DNA of 64,000 nucleotides from Actinomycetales bacterium. Lineage in GTDB: Bacteria > Actinomycetota > Actinomycetes > Actinomycetales > Cellulomonadaceae. The DNA is taken from positions 62,001 through 126,000 of the forward strand of contig JAHLLI010000002.1 in the NCBI GenBank assembly GCA_020444245.1, in the 5' to 3' direction. Below are positions 44,359 to 54,183 of this stretch, one piece after another. The notes under the pieces were generated by a model. It was not told the origin of the DNA. It saw only the letters and a list, made by a program, of their open reading frames with translations, and did not search any database. How positions within the stretch are numbered: the first letter of the stretch is position 1; every line of letters starts with the position of its first letter. The position numbers and the translations under genes are program-made.

Positions 44359-45837
44359 GTGAGCCACCTGCGGTCCGAGGCGGACCTGTCCGCCCTGCTC
44401 GGCTCCCGGGTGCCGATCGTGGTGATGGAGACCCGCGACGAGGCCCGGGCGATGGGTGTGGTGCTCTCCGCGGCGCGCGGCGCCGGCAACCTTCCGGTGT
44501 TCCGGTGGACCGTGACCGAAGGGCTCTCGCGCGCCGACGTCCGCCTGGGCCCGCCGCAGTCCTTCAACGCCGATCCCGGCGACGTGCTGCGCACCATCCG
44601 GACCACCGACCTGGGCGGCGTGTACGTGCTGGTGGACCTCCACCCGTACCTGACCGAGCCGATGCACGTGCGGTTGCTCAAGGACGTCGCGCTCGGCTAC
44701 CGGCAGGTGCCGCGCACGGTGGTGCTGGTCAGCCACGCGGTGGACGTGCCCGCCGAGCTGGACCACCTGGTCGCGCGGCTCCAGGTCGCGGTACCCGACC
44801 GAGCCGAGCGCGCCGCGGCGGTGGACCGCGCGGTGGCCGAGGCGGAGCGGCGCGCCGGGCAGCAGGTGCTCGTGGACCCCCGGGCCCGCGAGCTGCTGGT
44901 GGAGAACCTCGGCGGGCTGTCGGTGGGGGAGGCCGAGCGCCTGGCGCGCGGCGCGGTCGCGGATGGTGCCCTCGTGGCCGACGACCTGCCGGCGGTCATG
45001 CAGGCGAAGTACGCGCTCCTCAACCATGGCGGCGTGCTCCGCTACGAGCACGACGTGCCCGACGCGGACGACCTCGGCGGGATGGCGGCGCTGGTGCGCT
45101 GGCTCCGGCTGCGCCGCGCTGCGTTCGATGGCAGCGGCGTGGGCCTCGAGCCGCCACGTGGAGTGCTGCTGGTGGGCGTGCAGGGCTGCGGGAAGTCGAT
45201 GGCGGCCAAAGCGGCCGCCGGGGTGTTCGGCGTGCCCCTGCTGCACCTGGACCTCGCCGCGGTGCACAACAAGTACGTCGGGGAGTCCGAGCGGATCCTG
45301 CGCGAGACCCTGGCCACCGCTGACGTCCTGGCGCCGTGCGTGGTCTGGGTCGACGAGGTCGAGAAGGCGATGGCGGACGACGACTCGGGCGCGGTGCGGC
45401 GCGTGCTCGGCACGTTGCTGACCTGGCTGTCCGAGCGGCGCTCGGCGGCGTTCGTCGTCGCGACGGCCAACGACGTGACCGCGCTGCCGCCCGAGCTGGT
45501 GCGCAAGGGGCGGTTCGACGAGCTGTTCTTCGTGGACCTGCCCGACGACGCCGCGCGGCGGCACATCCTGCGGGTGCACGCCGCCCGGCGCGGGCTGGCG
45601 CTGAGCGAGCCGGAGCTGGACGCCCTGGTCGCGGTGTCGCCCGGGTACTCCGGCGCCGAGCTCGAGCACGCGGTGGTCTCGGCGCGCTACGCCGCGCACG
45701 CCGACGGCGGCGACGTGAGCGCCGCCCACGTGCTGGCCGAGATCCAGGCGACCCGGCCGCTGTCGGTCGTCATGGCCGAGCGGATCGCCTCACTGCGCGC
45801 CTGGGCAGCCGGGCGCACGGTGCCCGCCGCGGGCTGA
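44359..45837 (+). CDS. AAA family ATPase (Ycf46-like)
   Basis: A 492-residue soluble protein. The N-terminal 220 residues, starting LSALLGSRVPIVVMETRDEA, carry a RecA-like region without Walker A. A full AAA module (about 250-490) follows with Walker A GVQGCGKSM, Walker B VVWVDEVEK, sensor FVVATAND and the arginine-finger region RKGRFDELFFVDLP. The order and motifs match Ycf46/cyanobacterial-type AAA proteins, which are proteasome-like but of poorly known function. GTG at 44359 is preceded by GGATGGAG; TAGGGT at about 44327 is a possible -10 box. Confidence 0.9.
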   Translation: MSHLRSEADLSALLGSRVPIVVMETRDEARAMGVVLSAARGAGNLPVFRWTVTEGLSRADVRLGPPQSFNADPGDVLRTIRTTDLGGVYVLVDLHPYLTEPMHVRLLKDVALGYRQVPRTVVLVSHAVDVPAELDHLVARLQVAVPDRAERAAAVDRAVAEAERRAGQQVLVDPRARELLVENLGGLSVGEAERLARGAVADGALVADDLPAVMQAKYALLNHGGVLRYEHDVPDADDLGGMAALVRWLRLRRAAFDGSGVGLEPPRGVLLVGVQGCGKSMAAKAAAGVFGVPLLHLDLAAVHNKYVGESERILRETLATADVLAPCVVWVDEVEKAMADDDSGAVRRVLGTLLTWLSERRSAAFVVATANDVTALPPELVRKGRFDELFFVDLPDDAARRHILRVHAARRGLALSEPELDALVAVSPGYSGAELEHAVVSARYAAHADGGDVSAAHVLAEIQATRPLSVVMAERIASLRAWAAGRTVPAAG

Positions 45838-45875
45838 GGAGCCCTCGGTCGCGCGTCACCGACGACCCGTGGCAC

Positions 45876-46232
45876 TCAGGCGGAGCCCCAGACCCCCAGC
45901 TCCACGCCCGAGGGGTCGGTGAAGTGGAACCTGCGCCCGCCGGGGAACTCGTAGGGTCCGGCGACCACCTCGCCGCCGGCGGCGACCACCGCCGCGAGCG
46001 TGGCGTCGAGGTCGTCGGAGTAGAGCAGTACCAGTGGGCCGCCGCGGCTCGGCGTCGCGGTGGCGTTGAGCCCGCCCACCTCGCCCTCGCCGTCGAGGGT
46101 CCGGATCCCGGCGTACTGGGGCCCGTAGTCGTTGAACGCCCAGCCGAAGGCGGCCGCGTAGAAAGCCCGGGCCGCGCCCAGGTCCGTCGTCGGGATCTCG
46201 ACGTAGTCGATCGCGTGGTGCACCTGTGCCAT
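45876..46232 (-). CDS. VOC (glyoxalase) family protein
   Basis: A 118-residue vicinal-oxygen-chelate protein with two beta-alpha-beta-beta-beta halves: HAIDYVEIPTTDLGAARAFYAAAFGW and LDATLAAVVAAGGEVVAGPYEFPGGRRFHFTDPSGVELGVW. Possible metal ligands His5 and Glu of VELGVW remain. Family members include glyoxalases, dioxygenases and resistance proteins; the substrate is unknown. The ATG at 46232 has TAGCCT 7 bases upstream, so a leaderless mRNA is likely. Confidence 0.9.
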   Translation of the reverse strand: MAQVHHAIDYVEIPTTDLGAARAFYAAAFGWAFNDYGPQYAGIRTLDGEGEVGGLNATATPSRGGPLVLLYSDDLDATLAAVVAAGGEVVAGPYEFPGGRRFHFTDPSGVELGVWGSA

Positions 46233-46245
46233 GCGCCGGAGGCTA
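46233..46245 (-). promoter_or_regulatory. -10 box for leaderless VOC gene
   Basis: On the minus strand TAGCCT (46245-46240) ends 7 bases before the ATG at 46232. Confidence 0.5.
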
Positions 46246-46275
46246 GGCCCGACCGCCGACAAGCGGCACCAGCGC

Positions 46276-47145
46276 TCAGTCCAGCAGCGTCGCGGCGTGG
46301 TCGGGCACGTAGCGCTGCGAGTCACGCGGCGGCCGCTGGTACCCGGTCGACGCCGGCCGGCGCGGCAGCTCGAGGGGCACCCGCACCACCTCGTCGTAGT
46401 CGATGCTCGTCACCAGGTGGTGGATCATGTTGAGCCGCGAGACGCGCTTGTCGTCGCTGTCGACCACCCACCACGGTGCCTCGGGGATGTCGGTGTGCAC
46501 CAGCATCTGGTCCTTGGCGCGGGAGTACTCCTCCCAGCGGCTGATCGAGTCCAGGTCGGTGGGCGACAGCTTCCACTGCCGCATCGGGTCCTCCAGGCGG
46601 GACCGGAACCGTGTCTCCTGCTCCGCGTCGGACACGCTGAACCAGTACTTGCGCAGGATGATCCCGTCCTCGACCAGCATCCGCTCGAAGATCGGGCACT
46701 GGTGCAGGAACCGGTGGTACTCGTCGGCCGTGCAGTACCCCATGACGCGCTCGACGCCCGCGCGGTTGTACCAGGACCTGTCGAACAGGGTGATCTCCCC
46801 GGCCGCCGGCAGGTGCGCGACGTAGCGCTGGAAGTACCACTGGGTGCGCTCGCGGTCCGACGGGGTGGGCAGCGCGGCGATCCGCGCGATGCGTGGGTTG
46901 AGGTACTGGGTGACCCGCTTGATCGTGGAGCCCTTGCCAGCGGCGTCACGGCCCTCGAAGATCACCACGACGCGCTTGCCCTCGGCTCGGACCCACTCCT
47001 GGAGCGAGACGAGCTCGGCCTGGAGCCGGAACAGCTCGCGCTCGTAGAGGTCCTTGGGATACCGCTTGCGCTTGGCGGCGTGGCCGTCGTGCTTGGCGGG
47101 AGCGTGGTGCGTGGGATGGGCGTGCCCATGGACGTCGTCGGCCAT
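46276..47145 (-). CDS. ppk2: Polyphosphate kinase 2 family protein
   Basis: A 289-residue kinase that transfers phosphate between polyphosphate and nucleotides. Walker A GRDAAGKGS (about residues 65-73), the lid region FDRSWYNRAGVERVMGYC and the Walker B-like segment are intact. The N-terminus is His-rich (HGHAHPTHHAPAKHDGH), which could bind metal. It belongs to the single-domain PPK2 class; direction (ATP or GTP synthesis versus polyphosphate synthesis) is unknown. ATG at 47145 has TAGGCT 6 bases upstream (leaderless). The next gene, an M16-type peptidase, ends 9 bases upstream. Confidence 0.94.
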   Translation of the reverse strand: MADDVHGHAHPTHHAPAKHDGHAAKRKRYPKDLYERELFRLQAELVSLQEWVRAEGKRVVVIFEGRDAAGKGSTIKRVTQYLNPRIARIAALPTPSDRERTQWYFQRYVAHLPAAGEITLFDRSWYNRAGVERVMGYCTADEYHRFLHQCPIFERMLVEDGIILRKYWFSVSDAEQETRFRSRLEDPMRQWKLSPTDLDSISRWEEYSRAKDQMLVHTDIPEAPWWVVDSDDKRVSRLNMIHHLVTSIDYDEVVRVPLELPRRPASTGYQRPPRDSQRYVPDHAATLLD

Positions 47146-47157
47146 GGACAGAGCCTA
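47146..47157 (-). promoter_or_regulatory. -10 box for leaderless ppk2
   Basis: On the minus strand TAGGCT (47157-47152) ends 6 bases before the ATG. It overlaps the stop codon of the upstream peptidase gene (TAG at 47157-47155). Confidence 0.5.
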
Positions 47158-48807
47158 GGGACTGCGCTCGCGCTGCACCCAGAAGAACACCATCGGACCG
47201 AGGATGAGCACCGCCCAGAGCAGGTAGACGGACGCGTGCAGCAAGAGCGTGAAGGCCACGATCACGACGACCACGAGGAGTGCCACTCCGAGGACCGCGC
47301 GGGTCCCGGGCCGGTCCAGCCGGGCCCGGAGCGACGGCGGTCGGGGGATCTGCTCCGCCGGCCCGGTACCGAGCGGCACGACGCTGTCGCGGGGTGCCGC
47401 CGCGTCGACCGAGTCGACCGCCCGGGCGCCGCGCCGCCACAGCGTCGGCTCGACGTGCAGCCGCACGCCGTCCCCGGCGATCAGCACCCGGCCGCCGTCG
47501 TCCCACGCGCCCACCGCCGCGACGTCGTCGTACCGGACCGTCAGCGTCGACCGGCCGCCGGCCAGGGACACCCCGTGGGGTCCGACCGTGAGGACCGCCG
47601 GTCCACCGCGCTGCTGGTGCGCGCTCCCGGCGACCGGCAGCGCGGTCGACTCCGGTGCCCGGACCCACCCCTGCGCCACCGGGGTGTCGCCGGGGACCTG
47701 GACGAGCAGGGTGGCGGCCACCTCCCGCGCGGCCCGGGCCACCATCTCCGGGGTGAGGTCGTCCAGGCCGCTGCGCAGCTCCTCCCTGGACTTGACCGGC
47801 TTGCCGTGCAGGAGGTCCCACGCGGAGGCCACGAGCCGGCCGCCCTCGTTCGCCTCCATCCCCTGCAGGACGCTGGCGCGGTGCGCGGCGACCTCCTCGG
47901 GCCGGATGCCGTTGCGCGGTCCCAGCAGGTCCGCCAGCACGTACATCAGCCGCTCGGTCACCTCGGTCGCGCGGCCCTCGACGAAGTCCGACATGGTCAG
48001 GACGGCGGCGACGTCGCCGTCGATCGGCTGGTACCCGCACTGCGGCGAGTACGCGGCCGCGCGAGCGGTGCGCAGCTCGTCGACCAGTCGGCTGTGCACG
48101 ACGGAGGCGAGGGCCGGGCCCGGCCAGTCGCGGGTCACCAGCCCGTGCATGGCGACGGTGCTCGCCTGCGAGCGGTAGTACGCCGGCAGGCCGGGCAGCG
48201 CACAGCGACGCGGGTCCGGGGCGGCCAACCGCTCGCCGTCCGGGAGGTCCAGGGCCAGGCCGGACGGTGGCGGGCCGGAGAACCACAGCACGGCGTTGCG
48301 CCGGCCGACGAACCGCCGGGACCACTCGCGCACCGAGTCCGGGGTCATGGCGGCGAGACCGTGCTCCTCGGCGGTCTCCAGGCCGTAGGTGCGCATCCCC
48401 CAGCGCCAGACCTGGAGCTCGCTGAACGGGTGCCCCCGGCGCCTCGAGCTCTCGGCGCGCAGCACGCCCTTCTCCTCCTCGAGCCGGGCGACCGGGGGGT
48501 CGACCAGCTGGCGCGCTGCACGGGCGAGGAAGACCGCGACGTCCTCGGGCTCCCCGGTCGCGTGCAGCAGCGTGGTCGTGGCGTCGACGTGGCCGTTGGA
48601 GTGCTCCCCGGGCCGGCCGAGGCCGAACAGCGCGAGGTGCTCGAGCATGTGGGCGTGCCCGCGGCGGGCGAGGATCTCGTCGGCGTGGCCCATCCGGACC
48701 AGCAGCCCTGCGCTGAACGGTCCGGGCACCGGCGTCCAGACCGCCGGGATGCCGTCGACCTCCGTGACGTGGACGTCCGGCGCGCCGCCCCCCTGAGAGC
48801 CCCCCAC
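47155..48807 (-). CDS. M16-type (insulinase-like) peptidase with C-terminal membrane anchor
   Basis: A 550-residue protein. Residues 10-200 are an M16 domain with the inverted zinc motif HMLEH (53-57) and a Glu-rich helix LEEEKGVLRAE (about 109-119) that probably supplies the third ligand. Residues 205-400 resemble the second M16 half. Residues 415-470 (VLTVGPHGVSLAGGRSTLTVRYDDVAAVGAWDDG) look like a PH-like beta domain. Two C-terminal hydrophobic segments (about 500-545) anchor it. No signal peptide, so the peptidase domain is probably cytoplasmic. GTG at 48807 has TACGGT 6 bases upstream. Substrate unknown. Confidence 0.85.
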   Translation of the reverse strand: MGGSQGGGAPDVHVTEVDGIPAVWTPVPGPFSAGLLVRMGHADEILARRGHAHMLEHLALFGLGRPGEHSNGHVDATTTLLHATGEPEDVAVFLARAARQLVDPPVARLEEEKGVLRAESSRRRGHPFSELQVWRWGMRTYGLETAEEHGLAAMTPDSVREWSRRFVGRRNAVLWFSGPPPSGLALDLPDGERLAAPDPRRCALPGLPAYYRSQASTVAMHGLVTRDWPGPALASVVHSRLVDELRTARAAAYSPQCGYQPIDGDVAAVLTMSDFVEGRATEVTERLMYVLADLLGPRNGIRPEEVAAHRASVLQGMEANEGGRLVASAWDLLHGKPVKSREELRSGLDDLTPEMVARAAREVAATLLVQVPGDTPVAQGWVRAPESTALPVAGSAHQQRGGPAVLTVGPHGVSLAGGRSTLTVRYDDVAAVGAWDDGGRVLIAGDGVRLHVEPTLWRRGARAVDSVDAAAPRDSVVPLGTGPAEQIPRPPSLRARLDRPGTRAVLGVALLVVVVIVAFTLLLHASVYLLWAVLILGPMVFFWVQRERSP

Positions 48808-48819
48808 GCCGCGACCGTA
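48808..48819 (-). promoter_or_regulatory. -10 box for leaderless M16 gene
   Basis: On the minus strand TACGGT (48819-48814) ends 6 bases before the GTG at 48807. Confidence 0.5.
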
Positions 48820-48912
48820 GCGGCTCGACGGCGAGCCCGGGCCGCCGACGAGGGTGATCTCGACCACCCGGCTGCCCCGTGGGACGCGGCGTCGCCTGCC
48901 CCCGCCCGCGGG

Positions 48913-48960
48913 TAGCCTGACCCCCGTCAGCGCCACTGCGACGTTGGGGACCACCTGTCC
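48913..48960 (+). promoter_or_regulatory. purL -10 box and short leader
   Basis: TAGCCT at 48913-48918 is the likely -10 box; about 35 bases of leader follow. No strong Shine-Dalgarno sequence precedes the ATG at 48961. Confidence 0.4.
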
Positions 48961-51327
48961 ATGCCCAGCCTTGAGCAGCCCGCCGAGCACCTGCCGGACA
49001 CCGTCGAGGACGCCGCGTCGACCCCCGACCTCGCGATGCCGTGGGCAGAGCTGGGTCTCAAGGCCGACGAGTACGAGCGCATCGTGGACCTCCTCGGCCG
49101 CCGGCCGACCGCCGCCGAGCTCGCGATGTACTCGGTGATGTGGTCCGAGCACTGCTCGTACAAGTCCTCCAAGCTGCACCTGCGCCAGTTCGGCGCCAAG
49201 ACCAGCGACCAGATGCGCGAGCACCTGCTGGCCGGCATGGGCGAGAACGCCGGCGTGGTCGACATCGGCGACGGCTGGGCGGTCACGTTCAAGGTCGAGT
49301 CCCACAACCACCCGAGCTTCGTCGAGCCCTACCAGGGCGCGGCCACCGGGGTCGGCGGGATCGTGCGCGACATCATGGCGATGGGTGCCCGACCGGTCGC
49401 GGTGATGGACCAGCTCCGGTTCGGTGCGATCGACCACCCGGACACCGCGCGCGTCGTGCACGGCGTGGTGTCGGGGGTCGGCGGGTACGGCAACTGCCTG
49501 GGCCTGCCGAACATCGGCGGCGAGGTGGTGTTCGACCCGGCCTACCAGGGCAACCCGCTGGTCAACGCGCTGTGCCTGGGCGTGCTGCGGCACGACGAGC
49601 TGCAGACCGCCGCCGCGCGCGGGGTCGGCAACAAGGTGGTCCTGTTCGGCGCCCGCACCGGCGGTGACGGGATCGGCGGCGCCTCGATCCTGGCCAGCGA
49701 GACGTTCGACGACTCGAAGGCGGCCAAGCGCCCGAGCGTGCAGGTGGGTGACCCCTTCATGGAGAAGGTCCTCATCGAGTGCTGCCTGGAGCTGTTCGCC
49801 GCCGGCGTGGTCGAGGGCATCCAGGACCTCGGCGCGGCGGGCATCTCCTGTGCGACGTCCGAGATGGCCTCGGCCGGTGACGGCGGGATGCACGTCGACC
49901 TCGAGAAGGTCCTGCTGCGCGACCCGACCCTGACCGCCGGTGAGATCCTCATGTCGGAGTCCCAGGAGCGGATGATGGCGATCGTCCGCCCGGACCGCCT
50001 CGAGGAGTTCACCGCGATCACCGCGAAGTGGGACGTGGAGACCGCGGTGATCGGCGAGGTCACCGACACCGGCCGCCTGACCATCGACCACCACGGCCAC
50101 CGGATCGTCGACGTCGAGCCGCGCACCGTCGCGGTCGACAGCCCGGTCTACGACCGCCCGTACGAGCGCCCGTCCTGGCAGGACGACCTCCAGGCGGACT
50201 CCATCTCCGACGAGCGGGGCCGGGCCCGGTACTCCCGACCGGTCACCGGCGCGGACCTGCGTTCGACGCTGCTCACCCTGCTCGCCTCGCCCAACCTGGC
50301 CTCCAAGGCCTGGGTCACCGACCAGTACGACCGGTTCGTGCAGGGCAACACCGCGCTGTCCCAGCCCGACGACGCGGGCGTGGTGCGGGTCGACGAGTCG
50401 ACCGGCCTGGGCGTGGCGCTGTCCACCGACGCCAACGGCCGGTACGCCAAGCTCGACCCCTACGCCGGCGCCCAGCTCGCGCTCGCCGAGGCGTACCGCA
50501 ACGTCGCCACCGTGGGCGCCCGGCCGATGGCCGTCACGGACTGCCTCAACATCGGCACCCCCGAGCACCCGGACTCGATGTGGCAGCTGGTCCAGGTGAT
50601 CACCGGTCTGGCCGACGCATGCCAGGACCTGGCGGTACCGGTGACCGGCGGCAACGTCTCGCTCTACAACACCAGCGGCGAGCCCGGCGGGGTCGACGCC
50701 TCGATCCACCCCACCCCGGTGGTGGGCGTGCTGGGCGTGGTCGACGACGTGCACCGGGTCACGCCGTCGGGCTGGCGCGCGCCGGGGCAGGCGATCTACC
50801 TGCTCGGCACCACGCGCGGCGAGCTGGACGGCTCCGCGTGGGCCGACGTCGTGCACTCCCACCTGGGCGGCCGGCCGCCGGCGGTGGACCTCGCGGCCGA
50901 GCGGGCGCTGGCCGGGGTCCTGGTCAACGCCGCCCGCGACACCCTGGTGGACGCCGCGCACGACCTGTCCGAGGGCGGCCTGGCGGTCGCGCTCGCCGAG
51001 GCGTGCCTGCGCTACGGCACCGGCGCGCGGGTCTCGTTGGACGAGCTGTGCGCCCGGGACGGCGTCACGCCGTTCGAGGCGCTGTTCTCCGAGTCCACCG
51101 CCCGGGCCGTGGTCGCGGTGCCGCGCACCGAGGAGGTCCGGTTCGTCGACCTGTGCACCGCGCGCGGCGTGCCCGCGCTGCGGATCGGCGTGACCGACGA
51201 CGTCGCCGACCCGGACGCCCCTGAGGGCGCGCGCGGGCCGGTGCTCGCGGTCGAGGGGCAGTTCGAGGTGCTGGTCACCGAGCTCGACCGGGCCTCGCAC
51301 GAGACCCTGCCGGCGCGCTTCGGCTGA
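48961..51327 (+). CDS. purL: FGAM synthase subunit PurL (small type)
   Basis: A 788-residue catalytic subunit of phosphoribosylformylglycinamidine synthase, step four of purine synthesis. The size is that of the small PurL that works with separate PurS and PurQ. Motifs: [51 protein letters not shown] and [14 protein letters not shown]. The partners purS and purQ lie at 29828-30846. The following gene starts at the stop codon (TGATG), so a sterol-carrier protein is co-translated. Confidence 0.97.
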   Translation: MPSLEQPAEHLPDTVEDAASTPDLAMPWAELGLKADEYERIVDLLGRRPTAAELAMYSVMWSEHCSYKSSKLHLRQFGAKTSDQMREHLLAGMGENAGVVDIGDGWAVTFKVESHNHPSFVEPYQGAATGVGGIVRDIMAMGARPVAVMDQLRFGAIDHPDTARVVHGVVSGVGGYGNCLGLPNIGGEVVFDPAYQGNPLVNALCLGVLRHDELQTAAARGVGNKVVLFGARTGGDGIGGASILASETFDDSKAAKRPSVQVGDPFMEKVLIECCLELFAAGVVEGIQDLGAAGISCATSEMASAGDGGMHVDLEKVLLRDPTLTAGEILMSESQERMMAIVRPDRLEEFTAITAKWDVETAVIGEVTDTGRLTIDHHGHRIVDVEPRTVAVDSPVYDRPYERPSWQDDLQADSISDERGRARYSRPVTGADLRSTLLTLLASPNLASKAWVTDQYDRFVQGNTALSQPDDAGVVRVDESTGLGVALSTDANGRYAKLDPYAGAQLALAEAYRNVATVGARPMAVTDCLNIGTPEHPDSMWQLVQVITGLADACQDLAVPVTGGNVSLYNTSGEPGGVDASIHPTPVVGVLGVVDDVHRVTPSGWRAPGQAIYLLGTTRGELDGSAWADVVHSHLGGRPPAVDLAAERALAGVLVNAARDTLVDAAHDLSEGGLAVALAEACLRYGTGARVSLDELCARDGVTPFEALFSESTARAVVAVPRTEEVRFVDLCTARGVPALRIGVTDDVADPDAPEGARGPVLAVEGQFEVLVTELDRASHETLPARFG

Positions 51328-51704
51328 TGCCGCCGCGACGTCGTACCGACCCCGCCGAGGGTCGGGCCGCCCTGCACGCCTGGGCCGACGACCCGGACGG
51401 CTGCCCGCGGGACGTGGTGCGCACCGCCGTGCGGTTCAGCCTCGAGGAGCTCGCCGACCTCGCGCCGGGCCACGCGGTCGAGGTCCGGGTCCCGCCCGAC
51501 GGCGCCGTGCAGGCGGTGCCCGGACCGCGGCACACCCGCGGGACGCCGCCGTCGGTGGTCGAGACGGACCCCGTGACGTGGCTGGGCCTGGTGACCGGTC
51601 GGGTCGCCTGGGCCGACGCGGTCGGCGACGGCAGGGTCGACGCCTCGGGCGAGCGGGCCGACCTCGCCGCCTTCCTCCCGCTGCAGGCCGCACGTCGCCG
51701 CTGA
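51327..51704 (+). CDS. Sterol carrier family protein (SCP2/MDMPI-like)
   Basis: A 125-residue protein that in actinobacteria often lies beside purine genes. The segment [31 protein letters not shown] and [27 protein letters not shown] belongs to the sterol-carrier-like fold found in mycothiol-dependent isomerase C-terminal domains. No thiol or metal motif is visible, so enzymatic activity is not implied. The ATG overlaps the purL stop (TGATG), which suggests coupled translation and a link to purine synthesis that is not explained. Confidence 0.85.
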   Translation: MPPRRRTDPAEGRAALHAWADDPDGCPRDVVRTAVRFSLEELADLAPGHAVEVRVPPDGAVQAVPGPRHTRGTPPSVVETDPVTWLGLVTGRVAWADAVGDGRVDASGERADLAAFLPLQAARRR

Positions 51705-51709
51705 CCGCA

Positions 51710-51727
51710 GGTGACCGAGGGGCGAAC
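51710..51727 (-). promoter_or_regulatory. PHO-box-like direct repeats upstream of 5'-nucleotidase
   Basis: On the minus strand GTTCGCC, 4 bases, GGTCACC repeat with an 11-base period (51727-51710). A weaker third unit GTCAGCG follows at the same spacing. The pattern resembles the PhoP box of actinobacteria. TAGCGT at 51788-51793 is the likely -10 box of the downstream gene. Confidence 0.4.
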
Positions 51728-51874
51728 ACTTGTGGTCGGTCCCTGAACAGATCCGCCGAACCCGGGGTGCGCGCTCTCCGGCGCGTCTAGCGTGCGATCG
51801 GGCGGGGTCCGCCGCCCACACCCACTGAGCGGCGCCCGCCGAACGGTGCGCCGCAGCCACGGAGGTCCGTGCTG

Positions 51875-54160
51875 ATGCTCACCACCCGGCGCCGAACCAG
51901 GCGCCTCGTCCCCGCCGCCTCGGCCGGAGCGCTCGCGCTCGCGCTCACCGCGGCGGTCGCCCCGGCCGCGTCGGCCGCTGACGGCGATCCCGTCACGATC
52001 GACCTGTACGGGATCAACGACTTCCACGGCCGGATCGAGGCCGGGAGCTACGGCGTCGCCGGTGCGGCGGTCCTCGCGGGGGCCATGGACCAGTTCCGCA
52101 CCGCCAACCCCAACACGCTCTTCGTCTCCGCCGGGGACAACGTCGGTGCGTCGACCTTCACGTCGTTCATCCAGCACGACGACCCGACGCTCGACGCCCT
52201 GAACGCGGCGGGCCTCGACGTGTCCGCGCTGGGCAACCACGAGTTCGACCAGGGTCGCGTGGACGTCGACGACCACCTCACCCAGCGTGCCGCCTTCCCC
52301 TACCTGGCCGCGAACCTCGTCGACAACGCGACCGGCACGTACGCCTACGACCCGTACGTCATCAAGGACGTCGACGGCATCCGGGTCGCCTTCGTCGGCG
52401 CGGTCACCGCGCACCTGCCCGAGCTGGTCAGCCCGGCGGGGATCTCGACCCTGACCGTCGAGCCGGTGGTGACCTCGGTCAACGCCGTGGCCGACGCACT
52501 GTCCGACGGGGACGAGGCCAACGGTGAGGCCGACGTCGTCGTCGCCCTGGTCCACGAAGGCCCGGACTCCGCGGACCTGTCCGCCTCCACGGACGACTCG
52601 ACCTTCGGGCAGATCGTCGCGGGCCTGGACCCGAACGTCGACGCGATCTTCTCCGGTCACACCCACCAGGCGTTCGCGCACCAGATCGCGGTCGACGGCT
52701 GGCCTGCCGGCCTGACCCGGCCGGTGGTGCAGTCCGGGTCCTACGGCGTGAACGTCGACCACGTGCGGTTGCTCGTGGACCCCGTCGCCAAGACGGTCAC
52801 GGCGAACTCCTCCGAGGTCCTTCCGCTGGCCGGCAACTACCCGGCGGACCCGACCGTGCAGCAGATCGTGGATGACGCGGTCGCCGCGGCCGAGGGCCCC
52901 GGCAACGCCTCGCTCGGTGACATCACCGCCGACCTGAGGCGCGCCCGCCAGTCCGACGGCACGTCGGAGAACCGCGGGGGCGAGTCCACGCTCGGCAACT
53001 TCGTCGCCGACGTGCAGCTGTGGGCCGGCGGTTCCGCAGGCGGGCAGATCGCGTTCATGAACCCCGGCGGTCTGCGCACGGACCTGCTGTACGCGTCCTC
53101 CGGCGACACCACCGTCGACCCGGACGGCAACGTCACCTACCGGGAGGCCGCGGCGGTCCAGCCCTTCGCCAACACCCTGGTCGCCCTGAACCTCACCGGT
53201 GCCCAGGTGATCGACGTGCTCGAGGAGCAGTGGCAGCCCGACGGGTCCAGCCGTCCGTTCCTCAAGCTCGGCGTCGCGGGGCTCACGTACACCTACGACC
53301 CGACGGCCGCGAAGGGCTCGCACGTCACCCAGGTCTGGGTCGGCGACCAGCCCCTCGACCCGGCCGCGACCTACCGGGTCATCGCCAACTCGTTCCTGGC
53401 TGCGGGCGGTGACAACTTCACCACCCTCGCCGCCGGTACCGGCGTCACGGACACCGGTCAGATCGACCTGCAGGCGTTCGTCGCCTACATGGCCGAGAAG
53501 AGCCCGGTCAGCCCGGACCTGGCCCAGCGCGCGGTCGGCGTCGTGCTGCCCGACGCCCCGGCGGACGGGTACCTGCCGGGCTCGACGTTCACCGTCGGGT
53601 TGTCCTCGCTGCTGTTCAGCGCGGGCGAGGCGCAGGGCGACACCGTGGTGCTCACCGCGGACGGCGTCGAGCTGGGGCGCGGGACGATCGACCCCGTCGC
53701 GGTGGACACCACCGACGAGGTCGGGCGGGCGAGCGTGGACGTCACCCTGCCCACCCGCACGGCTCCCGGCCCGCTCGAGGTGACGGTCACCGTGCCGTCG
53801 ACCGGGACGACGTCCTCGTTCACGGTGCAGGTCGCCACGCCGCCGTGCACCGTGGAGCACCAGACCCTGCGGTTCGGGTGGCGGTTCTTCTCGGGGGTCC
53901 GGGTGACCAACACCTCGGACAGCGCCGTGGAGCGCTGGAACCTCACGTGGGACTGGACCCAGCGCGAGCGCGTCCAGTACGCGATCGGTGCCACCGCGCG
54001 CCAGCACCAGGAGCACGTGTCGGTGCTCGGGCCGCGCTGGAACCGCGACCTGTCCGCGGGTGAGTCGGCGAGCTTCCTGCTGGTCGGCGTCGCGCGGTTC
54101 GGCCTCGCCGACCCGGCGAACGTGATGCTCAACGGCACGCAGTGCGTGGTCCTGGACTGA
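51875..54160 (+). CDS. ushA: Secreted 5'-nucleotidase/UDP-sugar hydrolase with CBM2-like module
   Basis: A 761-residue exported protein. Signal peptide: RRRTRR, hydrophobic core, cleavage near ASA (34). Metallophosphatase domain with NDFHGR (48-53), GDNVG, GNHEFDQ (about 119) and GHTHQ (about 261); then the 5'-nucleotidase C-terminal domain (NPGGLRTDLL, QPFANTLVAL, NSFLAAGGDNF). Residues about 657-761 resemble a CBM2 module between two Cys, with Trp in FGWRFF and PRWNRDLSAG. It would release nucleosides and phosphate from extracellular nucleotides. ATG at 51875 has GGAGG 9 bases upstream; GTG at 51869 is too close to it. Confidence 0.93.
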   Translation: MLTTRRRTRRLVPAASAGALALALTAAVAPAASAADGDPVTIDLYGINDFHGRIEAGSYGVAGAAVLAGAMDQFRTANPNTLFVSAGDNVGASTFTSFIQHDDPTLDALNAAGLDVSALGNHEFDQGRVDVDDHLTQRAAFPYLAANLVDNATGTYAYDPYVIKDVDGIRVAFVGAVTAHLPELVSPAGISTLTVEPVVTSVNAVADALSDGDEANGEADVVVALVHEGPDSADLSASTDDSTFGQIVAGLDPNVDAIFSGHTHQAFAHQIAVDGWPAGLTRPVVQSGSYGVNVDHVRLLVDPVAKTVTANSSEVLPLAGNYPADPTVQQIVDDAVAAAEGPGNASLGDITADLRRARQSDGTSENRGGESTLGNFVADVQLWAGGSAGGQIAFMNPGGLRTDLLYASSGDTTVDPDGNVTYREAAAVQPFANTLVALNLTGAQVIDVLEEQWQPDGSSRPFLKLGVAGLTYTYDPTAAKGSHVTQVWVGDQPLDPAATYRVIANSFLAAGGDNFTTLAAGTGVTDTGQIDLQAFVAYMAEKSPVSPDLAQRAVGVVLPDAPADGYLPGSTFTVGLSSLLFSAGEAQGDTVVLTADGVELGRGTIDPVAVDTTDEVGRASVDVTLPTRTAPGPLEVTVTVPSTGTTSSFTVQVATPPCTVEHQTLRFGWRFFSGVRVTNTSDSAVERWNLTWDWTQRERVQYAIGATARQHQEHVSVLGPRWNRDLSAGESASFLLVGVARFGLADPANVMLNGTQCVVLD

Positions 54161-54183
54161 CCTGACCGCGCAGGACCGAACGG

